From: TMED27 sp041397865
GTDB lineage: Bacteria > Pseudomonadota > Alphaproteobacteria > Micavibrionales > Micavibrionaceae
Assembly (NCBI GenBank): GCA_041397865.1
Contig: JAWKVT010000001.1
Coordinates: forward strand, 1,116,001-1,180,000
DNA: 64,000 nucleotides
Direction of reading: 5' to 3'
The position numbers were made by a program, and so were the translations under genes. Shown piece after piece: positions 43,408-52,951 of this stretch (position 1 is its first letter; each line of letters begins with the position of its first letter). The notes under the pieces are model-generated. The model made no database searches and had not been told where the DNA came from. It worked only from the letters and a program-made list of their open reading frames with translations.

Positions 43408-46400
43408 TCCTTTCTGATATCTCTGTAACGCGTCCTGTTTTTGCTTCTGTGCTTTCTCTTTTGCTGATCGCGTTTGGAATTGTGTCCTTTACGCAGCTTC
43501 CCTTGCGCGAATACCCTGACATTGACCCGCCTGTGGTCTCGGTGGATACGAGCTATACTGGCGCTTCGGCGAATGTGGTGGAAACACGCATCACTGAAGT
43601 AATCGAAGACCGCATTTCCGGCGTTGAGGGGATTAAATTCATTTCTTCAACCTCTTCGGATGGGCGTTCGCGCATTAACATTGAATTTGATGTCGAGCGC
43701 GATATCGAGGCTGCGGCGAATGATATTCGTGACCGGGTAGCGGGGATCACGGACAATCTGCCTGAAGAGGCCGATCCACCCGATATTCAAAAAGCCGATT
43801 CCAGCGATGATGTGATTATCTGGCTCAATCTTACCAGTGACCGCATGGATGTTCTGGAGCTTACGGACTATGCGAAACGTAACTTACAAGATCGTTTCTC
43901 TGTGTTGCCGGGGGTGGCACGCGTACGAATCGGTGGCGGGCTTGAATATTCCATGCGGGTCTGGCTGGATCGCAACCAGATGGCGGCGCGGGGTCTGACT
44001 GTCGCAGATGTGGAAAGTGCATTGCGTTCGGAAAATGTAGAGTTGCCGGCGGGGAGTATTGAGTCGGTAGAAACCCAGTTTACGGCGCGTATCCAGCGCG
44101 GCTATCAAAGCCCCGATGACTTCAAGAAGTTGGTCGTGGCACGCGGTGATAATTATCTGGTGCGCCTCGGCGATATTGCGCGGATTGAAAAAGAGGCTAT
44201 TGAAAAGCGCACTTTTTTCCGTGGAAACGGGACGCCGATGGTCGGTATTGGCGTGATCAAACAATCCAAAGGGAATACCATTGATGTTGCTCAAGGCGCT
44301 ATTGAAATGGCGAAACGCTTGTCGCCTGATTTGCCGCTGGGGATGAAAATTTTTAACTCCTATGACACTTCCGTGTTTATTCGCGGTGCGATTGCCGAAG
44401 TTTATAAAACGCTCTTCATCGCTATCGCTTTGGTAATCGGGGTTATTTATCTGTTTCTTGGCAGTGCGCGGGCGATGTTTATTCCGGCTGTTACGGTGCC
44501 GGTTTCCTTGATTGCTACATTTATTGTTCTTAATGTTTTCGGCTTTTCGGTTAATTTGCTAACCCTGCTTGCGCTGGTCCTGGCCATTGGACTAGTGGTG
44601 GATGATGCGATTGTTGTGCTGGAGAACATTCACAGGCGTATTGATGATGGAGAACCGCCGCTTTCTGCCGCTTTTAACGGCACACGTCAGGTAAGCTTCG
44701 CTGTCATTGCAACGACACTGGTATTGATTGCTGTGTTTGTGCCGATTACCTTTTTGGAAGGTGATCTGGGGCGACTTTTTACCGAGTTTGCCATCACAAT
44801 GGCCGCAGCTGTTGCGTTTTCGACCTTTGTTGCCATGACCTTATGTCCGATGATTGCGTCTAAAATTCTTAGGAAAACTGAGCGCGGTGGGTTGAGTTAT
44901 AGGGTTGATGGTTTATTCCAAAAATTTAGCGGTTTTTATATCAGGGTTTTAGGTGTAGCCCTGCGCTTTCGGTTTATTGTTCTCGGCATTTTTGCTGTTC
45001 TTGCCGGGTTGTCTATTTTTCTCTTTAATGCCATCCCTTCAGAATACGCGCCGAAAGAGGATCGCGGAGCTTTCTTTCTCATGGTGAACGGGCCGGAAGG
45101 CGCATCCTATGAATATACTAAAGAGTATATGGAAGAAATTGAGAAACGCCTAATGTCTTATACTGAAAACGGAGAAGTAAATCGTCTGCTTGTGCGTGCA
45201 CCACGTTCTTTTGGTACGTTATCCAGTTTCAATGACGGTATTATCATCATTGTTTTGAATGACTGGGCACAACGCCGTGGCGGCTTTGATATTATGGGAG
45301 AAGTTGCTGGCAAGCTGTCTGATTTGCCGGGTGTTCGGGCTTTTCCTGTGATGCGCCAGAGCTTTGGCGGCGGTACGTCCAAGCCTGTGCAATTTGTGAT
45401 TGGTGGCGGCACGTATGAAGAATTGGCACAGTGGCGTGATATTCTGATTGATAAACTGAACGAAAATAATCCGGGGCTTACCGACATTGATAGCGACTAC
45501 AAGGAGACAAAGCCGCAGCTTCGTTTGAGCATCAACAAAGACCGCGCAGGGGATCTGGGGGTGAGCGTACAAACCATCGGAAGCACCCTTCAAACCATGC
45601 TTGGTTCGCGCCGCGTAACCACCTATATCGATGATGGTGAGGAATATGATGTGATTTTGGAAGGCGAACGCGATCAGCAAAAAACGCCGACCAATATGCA
45701 GAATATCTATGTGAGATCGAGCGCTAGCGGCAAGCTTATCCCGCTTGCCAATCTGGTCAAAATTGAGGAATACGCAGACTCCGGCTCACTGAACCGTTAC
45801 AACCGCGTTCGCTCTATTACCATTGAGGCTGGTCTGGAGAAGGGCTATTCACTTGGTGAAGCGCTTAATCATCTGCGTGGACTTGTGCGTGAGAACCTGC
45901 CCGCTACTGCGACAATTGATTACAAAGGCGAGTCTTTGGATTATCAAAGCAGCGGCTCGTCCTTGCTGTTTGTTTTTGCGCTTGGGTTTCTTATTGTGTT
46001 CCTTGTTCTGGCGGCACAATTTGAAAGCTATATCCATCCGTTAGTTATTATTCTAACTGTGCCTCTGGCAATTGCCGGGGCTTTGGTCGGATTGTACATC
46101 ACGGGTAATTCCTTGAATGTTTACACACAAATCGGGTTGATTATGCTTATCGGTTTGGCAGCCAAGAACGGCATTCTTATCGTGGAATTTGTGAACCAGC
46201 TTCGCGATGACGGCGTAGAGTTTTCAAATGCTCTCATGCAGGCTGCGCAAATACGACTTCGTCCGATTGTGATGACGGGGATTACCACTGTTGCCGGCTC
46301 CTTGCCGCTTATACTCGCCTCCGGTGCAGGGGCGGAAACACGCGTTGCCATTGGTGTTGTTATTCTCTTTGGTGTAAGTTCCGCGACATTGTTTACGCTT

Positions 46401-46496
46401 TTTGTTGTTCCGCTGGCTTATGATCTACTAGCGCGTGGTACGGGATCGCCGGGTGATGTAAAACGACAATTAGAGCAAGAGAGAAAAACCGCATGA
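43404..46496 (+). CDS. RND multidrug efflux permease (HAE1 type)
   Basis: A 1030-residue proton-driven pump. It opens MILSDISVTRPVFASVLSLLL and has 12 membrane helices and two large periplasmic loops. The proton-relay Asp pair is in LVVDDAIVVLENIHRR (about residue 400). The family-typical PLREYPDIDPPVVSV and GAGAETRVAIGVVI segments are present. The nearest named relatives are the MdtB/MexK-like branch of hydrophobe/amphiphile exporters; substrate range is unknown. Overlaps the genes on both sides by 4 bp, forming a complete three-gene tripartite system. Confidence 0.95.
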   Translation: MILSDISVTRPVFASVLSLLLIAFGIVSFTQLPLREYPDIDPPVVSVDTSYTGASANVVETRITEVIEDRISGVEGIKFISSTSSDGRSRINIEFDVERDIEAAANDIRDRVAGITDNLPEEADPPDIQKADSSDDVIIWLNLTSDRMDVLELTDYAKRNLQDRFSVLPGVARVRIGGGLEYSMRVWLDRNQMAARGLTVADVESALRSENVELPAGSIESVETQFTARIQRGYQSPDDFKKLVVARGDNYLVRLGDIARIEKEAIEKRTFFRGNGTPMVGIGVIKQSKGNTIDVAQGAIEMAKRLSPDLPLGMKIFNSYDTSVFIRGAIAEVYKTLFIAIALVIGVIYLFLGSARAMFIPAVTVPVSLIATFIVLNVFGFSVNLLTLLALVLAIGLVVDDAIVVLENIHRRIDDGEPPLSAAFNGTRQVSFAVIATTLVLIAVFVPITFLEGDLGRLFTEFAITMAAAVAFSTFVAMTLCPMIASKILRKTERGGLSYRVDGLFQKFSGFYIRVLGVALRFRFIVLGIFAVLAGLSIFLFNAIPSEYAPKEDRGAFFLMVNGPEGASYEYTKEYMEEIEKRLMSYTENGEVNRLLVRAPRSFGTLSSFNDGIIIIVLNDWAQRRGGFDIMGEVAGKLSDLPGVRAFPVMRQSFGGGTSKPVQFVIGGGTYEELAQWRDILIDKLNENNPGLTDIDSDYKETKPQLRLSINKDRAGDLGVSVQTIGSTLQTMLGSRRVTTYIDDGEEYDVILEGERDQQKTPTNMQNIYVRSSASGKLIPLANLVKIEEYADSGSLNRYNRVRSITIEAGLEKGYSLGEALNHLRGLVRENLPATATIDYKGESLDYQSSGSSLLFVFALGFLIVFLVLAAQFESYIHPLVIILTVPLAIAGALVGLYITGNSLNVYTQIGLIMLIGLAAKNGILIVEFVNQLRDDGVEFSNALMQAAQIRLRPIVMTGITTVAGSLPLILASGAGAETRVAIGVVILFGVSSATLFTLFVVPLAYDLLARGTGSPGDVKRQLEQERKTA

Positions 46497-47911
46497 AAAA
46501 GCCCGTCATTATCACCGCACTTGCTTTGGGACTAGCGGCTTGCAGCGTTGGGCCAGATTATACGCCGCAAAAAACAAGTTTTCTCGAAGGGTGGTTTTCC
46601 CCTCGCTCGGAGCATATCTCAAATGAAGAAATTTCGTTGGAATGGTGGAGAGTTTTTAATGACCCGTTATTGGAAAAGTATATTGGACAAGCGGCGGCGA
46701 ACAACAAGAATGTTCAAGTTGCTCTGGCGAATGTAAAACGCGCCCGCGCTTTGCGCGGTGAAAGCAATGCTGCCTTTTTCCCGCAGGTTAACAGTAGCAC
46801 CAGTGCGGATCGTTCGAAATCCAGTGATGCTGTGGCAACATCCGGCAACGGCAATATCCGCAACCTTTATGATGCGGGGTTTGATGCATCATGGGAGTTG
46901 GATATTTTTGGTGGCAACCGCCGCGCAAATGAGGCAAGCAACGCCAGGATAGGCAGTGCGGTCGCTGAGTATCAGGATGTTATGATTTCCACGCTTGCCG
47001 AAGTTGCGCGCAATTATTATGAGGCACGCGGCCTACAAAAGCGCATTTCCATTACTGAAAACAACGCAGAATTATTACAGGAAACTTTCAATGTAGTGGA
47101 TCAAAGGCTTGAGGCCGGTGAAGCCAGTTCATTTGATGTGTCTCGCGCTCGTGGGGAGTATCAACTTACCCGCGCCCGCATACCAAATCTGCAAGCTGAT
47201 CTACATGCTTCAATTTTCACCCTCTCGGTTTTATTAGGGCAGACGCCGGAAGCTTTGCTGGAGGAAATGGGGGTGGTGAAACCGTTGCCAACACCACCGG
47301 ATATCGTGCCTGTGGGGTTACGATCCGATATGCTCCGCCGACGTCCAGATGTGCGTATGGCTGAAAGGGAACTGGCAGCGTCTGTTGCGGATATCGGCGT
47401 CGAGACAGCCGAGCTGTTTCCCAAGTTTTTTATAACCGGAGATATCGGATCACAAGCCCGTGTTTTCGGTGACGTCTTTAGCGCGGCTGGCGGCGTGTGG
47501 TCACTTGCCTCTCTTGTGCAATGGTCGGTTTTTGAAGGCGGCGCAATTCGTGCGAGGATTAAGGTAGAAGAAGCTGAAAGTGAAGCGGCTTTAGCAGCCT
47601 ATGAACAGTCTGTTCTAAGCGCTTTGGCCGATGCGGAAACCGCGCTTACACGTTACGGACAAGAGTTGGAAACGCGCAAACGTTTAGCCGACGGCGTAAA
47701 AAGCCGCCGTCAATCGGTGAATTTTGCAAAAGAACTCTTTGATGCAGGGGAAGAAGATTACTTGGCAGTTTTGGATGCGGAGCGCGAACTTATCGCCAGT
47801 GAGGATAATCTTGTGGTGTCTGAAACAAACTCTATTACAAAACTTATTGCTCTTTATGCGGCATTGGGCGGCGGTTGGCAGATTCACATTGAAAATCAGG
47901 CCGGAGAATAA
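46493..47911 (+). CDS. Outer-membrane factor lipoprotein (NodT/TolC family)
   Basis: A 472-residue outer-membrane channel subunit. The N terminus has a lipobox, GLAAC, with Cys at about residue 17, followed by SVGPDYTPQ, the usual start of the NodT family. Two OEP repeats follow, with DASWELDIFGGNRR and LRRRPDVRMAERELAA-like (MLRRRPDVRMAERELAA) motifs. It would complete the tripartite pump with the preceding two genes. Confidence 0.95.
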   Translation: MKKPVIITALALGLAACSVGPDYTPQKTSFLEGWFSPRSEHISNEEISLEWWRVFNDPLLEKYIGQAAANNKNVQVALANVKRARALRGESNAAFFPQVNSSTSADRSKSSDAVATSGNGNIRNLYDAGFDASWELDIFGGNRRANEASNARIGSAVAEYQDVMISTLAEVARNYYEARGLQKRISITENNAELLQETFNVVDQRLEAGEASSFDVSRARGEYQLTRARIPNLQADLHASIFTLSVLLGQTPEALLEEMGVVKPLPTPPDIVPVGLRSDMLRRRPDVRMAERELAASVADIGVETAELFPKFFITGDIGSQARVFGDVFSAAGGVWSLASLVQWSVFEGGAIRARIKVEEAESEAALAAYEQSVLSALADAETALTRYGQELETRKRLADGVKSRRQSVNFAKELFDAGEEDYLAVLDAERELIASEDNLVVSETNSITKLIALYAALGGGWQIHIENQAGE

Positions 47912-48004
47912 TAGTTAGTGACAGACGACAAGCACTGCCGTTTTTTAAATAGGTCTGTATCCCGAAAACGATTTTTGTTACCCAAACCACAAAAATTACT
48001 ATTT

Positions 48005-48024
48005 CGTTACCCCGGCGTTACCCC
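48005..48024 (-). repeat. Tandem TTACCCC repeat, left member of an inverted pair
   Basis: CGTTACCCCGGCGTTACCCC holds two TTACCCC words. A copy with 18 of 20 identical bases lies in opposite orientation at 51102-51121, on the far side of the LOG-LysE-nuclease block. Tandem G/TTACCCC words are typical of integrase arm sites. Confidence 0.5.
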
Positions 48025-48049
48025 AGAGTGAAAACTGGTCAAAAATTTA

Positions 48050-48309
48050 GGCTCAGGACTCATTAAATCCACCATATGACGATAGCGGCGATGCAGATGG
48101 CGGAGAAGAAGGTATGGGCGCAGCGGTCGTACCTTGTTGCGATACGGCACCAGTCTTTGAGCCGTGCAAAGCCTCAAGCGCCACTTTCGCCTTAAATGCA
48201 GGCGAATGGTTCCGTCTCTTCGTCGTTGTCATATCGTGAATTCCTTTCTTCCCAAGTGAATCACAATTTATTCACTGTGTGAATCCATAATCAATAGGGC
48301 CTGAGTCTG
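48050..48309 (-). mobile_element. IS relic: IS5-family transposase tail joined to an IS3-family orfA head
   Basis: On the minus strand, 48232-48170 encodes MTTTKRRNHSPAFKAKVALE, the start of an IS3-family orfA. At about 48170 it switches to a frame encoding FARLKDWCRIATRYDRCA and FSAICIAAIVIWWI with a stop at 48065-48063, the C terminus of IS5-family transposases. The ends look like terminal inverted repeats (left from 48050 GGCTCAGGACTCATT, right inverted GACTCAGGCCCTATT at 48294-48309, about 12 of 15 matching). The remnant is 260 bp, cannot transpose itself and could be moved in trans. Confidence 0.8.
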
Positions 48310-48310
48310 G

Positions 48311-48985
48311 TTACATTATGTGGCATGTATGGGGCATTTGAACGATTTTAAGTGCCTCCTGAGGGTCGTCTGTCATTTTGATGTAGTCAAGATCGCGTTT
48401 ATCAATCGTGCCTAGATCAAGCATGGTCTTGTCGAGAAACGGCCCCAGTTTTTTCCAGTAGGCACTTCCCATGACGATCACTGGAAAATCACAGATTTTT
48501 TCAGTCTGCATTAATGTTGCGGTTTCAAAGATTTCGTCCATCGTTCCGAAACCGCCGGGCAGGAGGATAAAAGCGCTGGAATATCTCAGCAACATGACCT
48601 TACGTACGAAGAAGTGATCGAAGCACAGAGAGATATCCTGATACCGATTAGGAGTTTGTTCCACGGGAAGCTGAATATTACAGCCGATGGATAATGCGCC
48701 AGCATCCCTTGCGCCTTTATTCGCAGCCTCCATGATGCCGGGGCCGCCGCCAGTCATCACGGCATAGCCTTCTTTTCCAATCTTGTAAGCAGTGTCATAG
48801 GCCAGCTTGTAATATTCATGATTTTCATCAAACCGGGCGGAACCAAAAAAAGTCACACATTCGCGCACGCGGCTCAGCTTGGTAAAGCCTTTGCGGAATT
48901 CTCGCCAGATGCGGAAAGAACGCCACAGATCAATCGCGTAATTTTCAGCGCCCTGTAATAAATTGAAATCTGCATCGTGCTTCAT
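48311..48985 (-). CDS. LOG family protein (TIGR00730)
   Basis: A 224-residue Rossmann-fold protein with GGGPGIMEAANKGARDAGA and the LPGGFGTMDEIFE motif (the PGGxGTxxE signature of LOG proteins). Members release adenine-type bases from nucleoside monophosphates (cytokinin-activating phosphoribohydrolase activity). The start ATG at 48985 (MKHDADF) is chosen because the longer frame to 49054 adds an unconserved hydrophobic piece. It diverges from the LysE-type gene. Confidence 0.87.
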   Translation of the reverse strand: MKHDADFNLLQGAENYAIDLWRSFRIWREFRKGFTKLSRVRECVTFFGSARFDENHEYYKLAYDTAYKIGKEGYAVMTGGGPGIMEAANKGARDAGALSIGCNIQLPVEQTPNRYQDISLCFDHFFVRKVMLLRYSSAFILLPGGFGTMDEIFETATLMQTEKICDFPVIVMGSAYWKKLGPFLDKTMLDLGTIDKRDLDYIKMTDDPQEALKIVQMPHTCHIM

Positions 48986-49060
48986 GGCCTTGTTTCTTCT
49001 TTTGTTACAGAAAGTTATAGAGTATTTTGGAACACTATTAAATAAAAGAAACAATTCGTC

Positions 49061-49690
49061 ATGTTCGGAACAGCCTATATATCTTTTATTATGACTTGCT
49101 TGATTATTGAGTCCACACCCGGGCCGAATATGGCTTACCTGGCTGTTTTAAGCGCAGGCGAAGGACGCAAAGCAGGACTTGCCGCAACATTCGGTATTGC
49201 CTTGGGTTTGTTTGTTATCGGAATGGCTGCCGCTTTAGGCGTGGCCACGATGATTTCAAACTCTCCGCTGGCATACCAGATTCTCCGGTGGGGTGGGGTT
49301 GTCTATCTGCTTTGGCTGGCTTGGGATGGATGGAAAGAAGAGCCTGAAACCTCTCCCGGAAAAACAAATGGGCCGCTGCAACATGCAAAATTTTTCAGGC
49401 GCGGACTGATCGTCAATCTTCTAAACCCCAAAGCTGCGGTATTCTACATAGCGATCCTGCCAGGCTTTATTGCTGCATCGTCGTCTGCTGTGTTGCAAGC
49501 GATGACATTGACCCTTACTTATGTTACCGTCGCCACGGCCATACACAGTCTTATAGTTACGCTGGCTGGAACGGCGCAGGAGTTTCTGGAAGACCGAAAG
49601 CGCCGCTTGATTGCGCGAAGAGTTTTGTCGCTGGCGCTAGCAGTTATCGCCGTCTGGTTTGCTTTAACAACAGGCAGGGAGGGAATATGA
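49061..49690 (+). CDS. LysE/RhtB family exporter
   Basis: A 209-residue inner-membrane protein with six hydrophobic helices. STPGPNMAYLAVLSAGEGRKAGLAATFGIALG is the N-terminal signature and GLIVNLLNPKAAVFYIAILPGFI the central one. Members export amino acids or their derivatives; the substrate cannot be told. It overlaps the nuclease gene by ATGA and forms a unit with it. Confidence 0.92.
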   Translation: MFGTAYISFIMTCLIIESTPGPNMAYLAVLSAGEGRKAGLAATFGIALGLFVIGMAAALGVATMISNSPLAYQILRWGGVVYLLWLAWDGWKEEPETSPGKTNGPLQHAKFFRRGLIVNLLNPKAAVFYIAILPGFIAASSSAVLQAMTLTLTYVTVATAIHSLIVTLAGTAQEFLEDRKRRLIARRVLSLALAVIAVWFALTTGREGI

Positions 49691-51048
49691 GGCTAACATT
49701 TTTAGGGGCAACCGGTACGGTGACCGGTTCCAAATATCTGCTGGAGGATGGTGGAAGGAAATTTCTGATCGACTGCGGGTTGTTTCAGGGGCTGAAAGAA
49801 CTGCGCCTACGTAACTGGGAGAAGCTGCCTGTTGATCCATCTAGTATTGATGCTGTGATCCTGACCCATGCCCACATCGACCACAGCGGTTATCTGCCTC
49901 TGCTGATTAAAAGCGGTTTCGCTGGGCCGGTTTACTGTTCATCAGCTACGGCTGATTTATGTGACATTCTTTTACCTGACAGTGCCCATCTGCATGAAGA
50001 AGACGCAGAGCGCGCCAACCGCTACGGTTATACGAAACATCATCCGGCCTTACCGCTTTACACAAAAGAAGATGCCTATAATGCTCTGGAACAGATCAAG
50101 CCGGTTTCCTTCGGCGAAGAACACCGTTTAAGCGACTTCCTGTCTTTCAAACTCACCCATGCCGGGCATATTCTTGGCGCAGCCTGTGTCCATATCAATG
50201 ACGGCCAGACAAAGCTTGTTTTTTCAGGTGATCTGGGTCGTCCTCATGATCCAGTCATAGAAGCTCCGGCGCAAATTCAGGAAGCTGACTATCTGGTACT
50301 GGAATCTACCTATGGCGACCGTTTACATGAAACCACAGACCCACTGGATCAATTGGCAGAAATTATCGGCAAAACGACAGCACGTGGCGGCACTGTGGTT
50401 ATTCCCGCTTTTGCTGTCGGGCGGGCGCAGAGCTTGATGTATTATATCTATAAACTAAAGCAGGCAGGTCGTATTCCCGATATTCCTGTATATCTCGACA
50501 GCCCCATGGCGATTAGTGCAACAAAGCTCTTGCACGAACATCAATCTGAACATCGATTATCCAAAGAAGAATGTGCCGCCGTATATTCCAGTGTTTTTTA
50601 TACGAAGACCGTGGAGCAGTCCAAGTCAATTTACAATAAGAACAATGGCTTGCCCACCATCGTTATATCGGCCAGTGGCATGGCGACCGGTGGACGGGTA
50701 CTCCATCACCTCAAACATTATATTGGTGATCCGCGCAATACAGTTCTACTGGCTGGCTTTCAGGCAGTAGGCACACGTGGAGCACGTTTAGCTCATGGTG
50801 AAACAGAAATAAAAATTCACGGCGAATTACTGCCAGTCCGGGCTGAAGTCGGCATGTTGAACAATATTTCAGCCCACGCCGACTATCAGGAAATTCTCAA
50901 CTGGTTGGAACACTTCCGCGAACCTCCTCGCAAAACGTTCATCACACATGGTGAGCCGGAAGCAGCTTCATCCCTGAAATTTAAAATCGAGGAACATCTG
51001 GGCTGGAATGTTGAAGTTCCAGAATATAAACAGGAAGAGAATTTATGA
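49687..51048 (+). CDS. MBL-fold beta-CASP nuclease family protein
   Basis: A 453-residue metallo-beta-lactamase fold hydrolase. The zinc motif is THAHIDHSGY at about residue 58; further ligands lie in LTHAGHILGAA and GDLGRP. The beta-CASP cap has STYGDR, PAFAVGRAQ, SASGMATGGRV (motif B/C) and ISAHAD, with FITHGEPEAA near the end. Such proteins (CPSF73/Ysh1-like, bacterial YtgJ-type) process RNA or DNA 3' ends. Its coupling to an exporter gene is unexplained. Confidence 0.9.
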   Translation: MRLTFLGATGTVTGSKYLLEDGGRKFLIDCGLFQGLKELRLRNWEKLPVDPSSIDAVILTHAHIDHSGYLPLLIKSGFAGPVYCSSATADLCDILLPDSAHLHEEDAERANRYGYTKHHPALPLYTKEDAYNALEQIKPVSFGEEHRLSDFLSFKLTHAGHILGAACVHINDGQTKLVFSGDLGRPHDPVIEAPAQIQEADYLVLESTYGDRLHETTDPLDQLAEIIGKTTARGGTVVIPAFAVGRAQSLMYYIYKLKQAGRIPDIPVYLDSPMAISATKLLHEHQSEHRLSKEECAAVYSSVFYTKTVEQSKSIYNKNNGLPTIVISASGMATGGRVLHHLKHYIGDPRNTVLLAGFQAVGTRGARLAHGETEIKIHGELLPVRAEVGMLNNISAHADYQEILNWLEHFREPPRKTFITHGEPEAASSLKFKIEEHLGWNVEVPEYKQEENL

Positions 51049-51374
51049 ATTTCATCAAGCATCGTACAAAAAGTAAGTGACCCTCGGTTCTTTGCCGGTC
51101 CGGGGTAATGCGGGGGTAACGTTTTGACTCAATTACCCACCGTTTGGAGTAACACCGGGCCGGAATCGACAAGACTTGTGATCTGATGGAAAGCTATGCA
51201 GAATCGGGACACAAGAGGAGTATGGCACACTTACAGCACACTCGACAGCAACCAGGCCATAACAAAGCTAAACGACCTTAGGGAATTTCAGTTATCTGGC
51301 ACAGCCCCATATATAGCCGTTTCATTTTACTGAATTTAAGAAACTTTACCCCTTTTTTACGCGAATAGTGTAAT
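51049..51374. other. Gene-free stretch containing the right TTACCCC repeat
   Basis: No credible gene. On the minus strand 51121-51102 reads CGTTACCCCCGCATTACCCC, the inverted mate of 48005-48024. Further G/C-rich inverted words surround it (CCGGTCCGG and CCGGGCCGG at about 51095 and 51175). The rest shows nothing recognisable. Confidence 0.45.
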
Positions 51375-51749
51375 ATGAACGATATGAGAAAAGCTCTGCT
51401 CGGATTTATGACGTTTTTAATGCTCACGCCTGTTTTGGCGTGCGGCATGGCGTCTTGTCCGACTATGGCCAACGCGGCAGAGCAAGAGCCTTGCCACCAG
51501 ACAGATGATAATGATGGCCTCATGCTGACGATAGACTGCATGGGTGTTGATTTGTTCCAGCAGAATGTGAGCAACGATATTCAGCCTGATTTGTCCGTAG
51601 ACAGCATAGATTACGCATGGGTCGATCTGATTGCTGATGACAGCTTTACGCCAGATAATATAAACGGTATTCGAGGACCGCCTGATTGGGCACAGCGACC
51701 TCAATCCGAGCCTTCCATTATCCTCACAACGCAGCGTTTCCGTATCTAA
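51375..51749 (+). CDS. Hypothetical exported protein upstream of cusBA
   Basis: A 124-residue protein with an N-terminal signal peptide (MRKALLGFMTFLMLTPVLA, then CGMASC). Four Cys lie in the first part of the mature protein (CGMASCP, EPCHQ, IDCMGV). The rest is acidic and has no known domain. Small Cys/Met/His-containing exported proteins are often found before Cus-type operons and are presumed to bind metal, which is inference here. It ends 50 bp before cusB. Confidence 0.6.
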   Translation: MNDMRKALLGFMTFLMLTPVLACGMASCPTMANAAEQEPCHQTDDNDGLMLTIDCMGVDLFQQNVSNDIQPDLSVDSIDYAWVDLIADDSFTPDNINGIRGPPDWAQRPQSEPSIILTTQRFRI

Positions 51750-51799
51750 ACACGCTCCTCTCTTAACGGTTTCACGCCTTAAAGAAAGGAGCTTTACCC

Positions 51800-52951
51800 A
51801 TGCGTGTTTTGTGTTTCGTTCTATTATTATGTGCGTTCGTGCCGCCTGCATGGGCAGCGCAAGAGGTTTATATATGCCCGATGCACCCGCATATCAGCGG
51901 TGAAAAAGGCGATAGTTGCCCGGTTTGCGGCATGACGCTTGTCCCTAAGACGAATGACGGGCCAAGCGGTGAAAACCACGAAGGCCATGGCGATACGCCG
52001 GAAGGGGCATTCCATATTGACCCCTCCTACGTACATGTCCTTGGCGTCAAAACCGCCGAAGTCACGCATCATGAATTTGGCCGGAATATCCGCGCCTTTG
52101 GCCGGATTGCGCCCAGCACACGGCTGGAGCGCCGGATTGATGTGCGCGCCAAGGGCTGGATTGTTGATCTGGCAGTCGATGCGGTAGGGGATACGGTCAA
52201 AAAAGGCGATCTGCTGTTTACCTACTATAGCCCCGATCTAATGAGCGCACAGGTCGATTATCTACTGGGCGCGAGAGTGGGCAATGCCGAACAGCGCCTG
52301 CGGCTCTTTGGCATGGAGGAACGGGCAATTTCGGCGCTGAAAAAAAGAGGGAAATTCCTTGAGGAAACGCCGTTTTACGCTCCGGCAGATGGCACAGTAA
52401 ACATGCTCAATGTCCGCAAAGGCTCGCATGTCAATGAAGGCGGCAGTGTGATGGTTTTGCAGGATTTTTCAAAACTCTGGGTCAATGTTGATGTGCCGGT
52501 GCGAGATGTACAGTTTTTAAAGGTGGGAACCCCCGCCAAAATCACTATACCGGAAACAGGTGAAACCTACGAAAGCGTGATTGATTTTATCCATCCGGTG
52601 AACGATCCGCAAAACCGGACTGTAGTGGTGCGCCTGATCCTCGAAAACCCCGATAATGCATTGAAGCCCGATACCTATGTCGATACCGTGTTCAATGCTG
52701 ACATGCAATCACGCTTGGCTGTCCCGGCACAGGCTCTTTTGTACGGCAGCATGGGTGCCTATGTCATGGAGAATGTGAAAGATGGGTATTTCAAGCCTGT
52801 CATGGTTGAAACAGGCATTACATCAGGCGGCCTGACCGAAATCAAAAACGGCCTTTCAAAAGGTCAGCGTATTGTGACATCCGGTCAGTTCATGCTGGAT
52901 GCCGAAAGCAATTTAAAGGGCGGTATGGAGGCGATGGGCCATGTCCACTAA
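51800..52951 (+). CDS. cusB: Copper/silver efflux adaptor CusB-like with heavy-metal-binding domain
   Basis: A 383-residue periplasmic adaptor. After the signal peptide (residues 1-20, ending PPAWA-AQ) comes a heavy-metal-binding domain: YICPMHPHISGEKGDSCPVCGMTLV, with two Cys pairs, Met and His. The barrel-sandwich halves flank a helical hairpin (DVRAKGWIVDLAVDAVGDTVKKG and FYAPADGTVNMLNVRKGSHVNEGG). It hands Cu(I)/Ag(I) to the pump. AAAGGAG lies about 9 bp before the ATG. Overlaps cusA by 11 bp. Confidence 0.92.
   Translation: MRVLCFVLLLCAFVPPAWAAQEVYICPMHPHISGEKGDSCPVCGMTLVPKTNDGPSGENHEGHGDTPEGAFHIDPSYVHVLGVKTAEVTHHEFGRNIRAFGRIAPSTRLERRIDVRAKGWIVDLAVDAVGDTVKKGDLLFTYYSPDLMSAQVDYLLGARVGNAEQRLRLFGMEERAISALKKRGKFLEETPFYAPADGTVNMLNVRKGSHVNEGGSVMVLQDFSKLWVNVDVPVRDVQFLKVGTPAKITIPETGETYESVIDFIHPVNDPQNRTVVVRLILENPDNALKPDTYVDTVFNADMQSRLAVPAQALLYGSMGAYVMENVKDGYFKPVMVETGITSGGLTEIKNGLSKGQRIVTSGQFMLDAESNLKGGMEAMGHVH

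Noticed and set aside
42307..47911. The adaptor, pump and outer-membrane genes as the exporter of the RTX protein
   Set aside because: The pump is a proton-driven RND protein with 12 helices, not an ABC ATPase; such pumps export small molecules.
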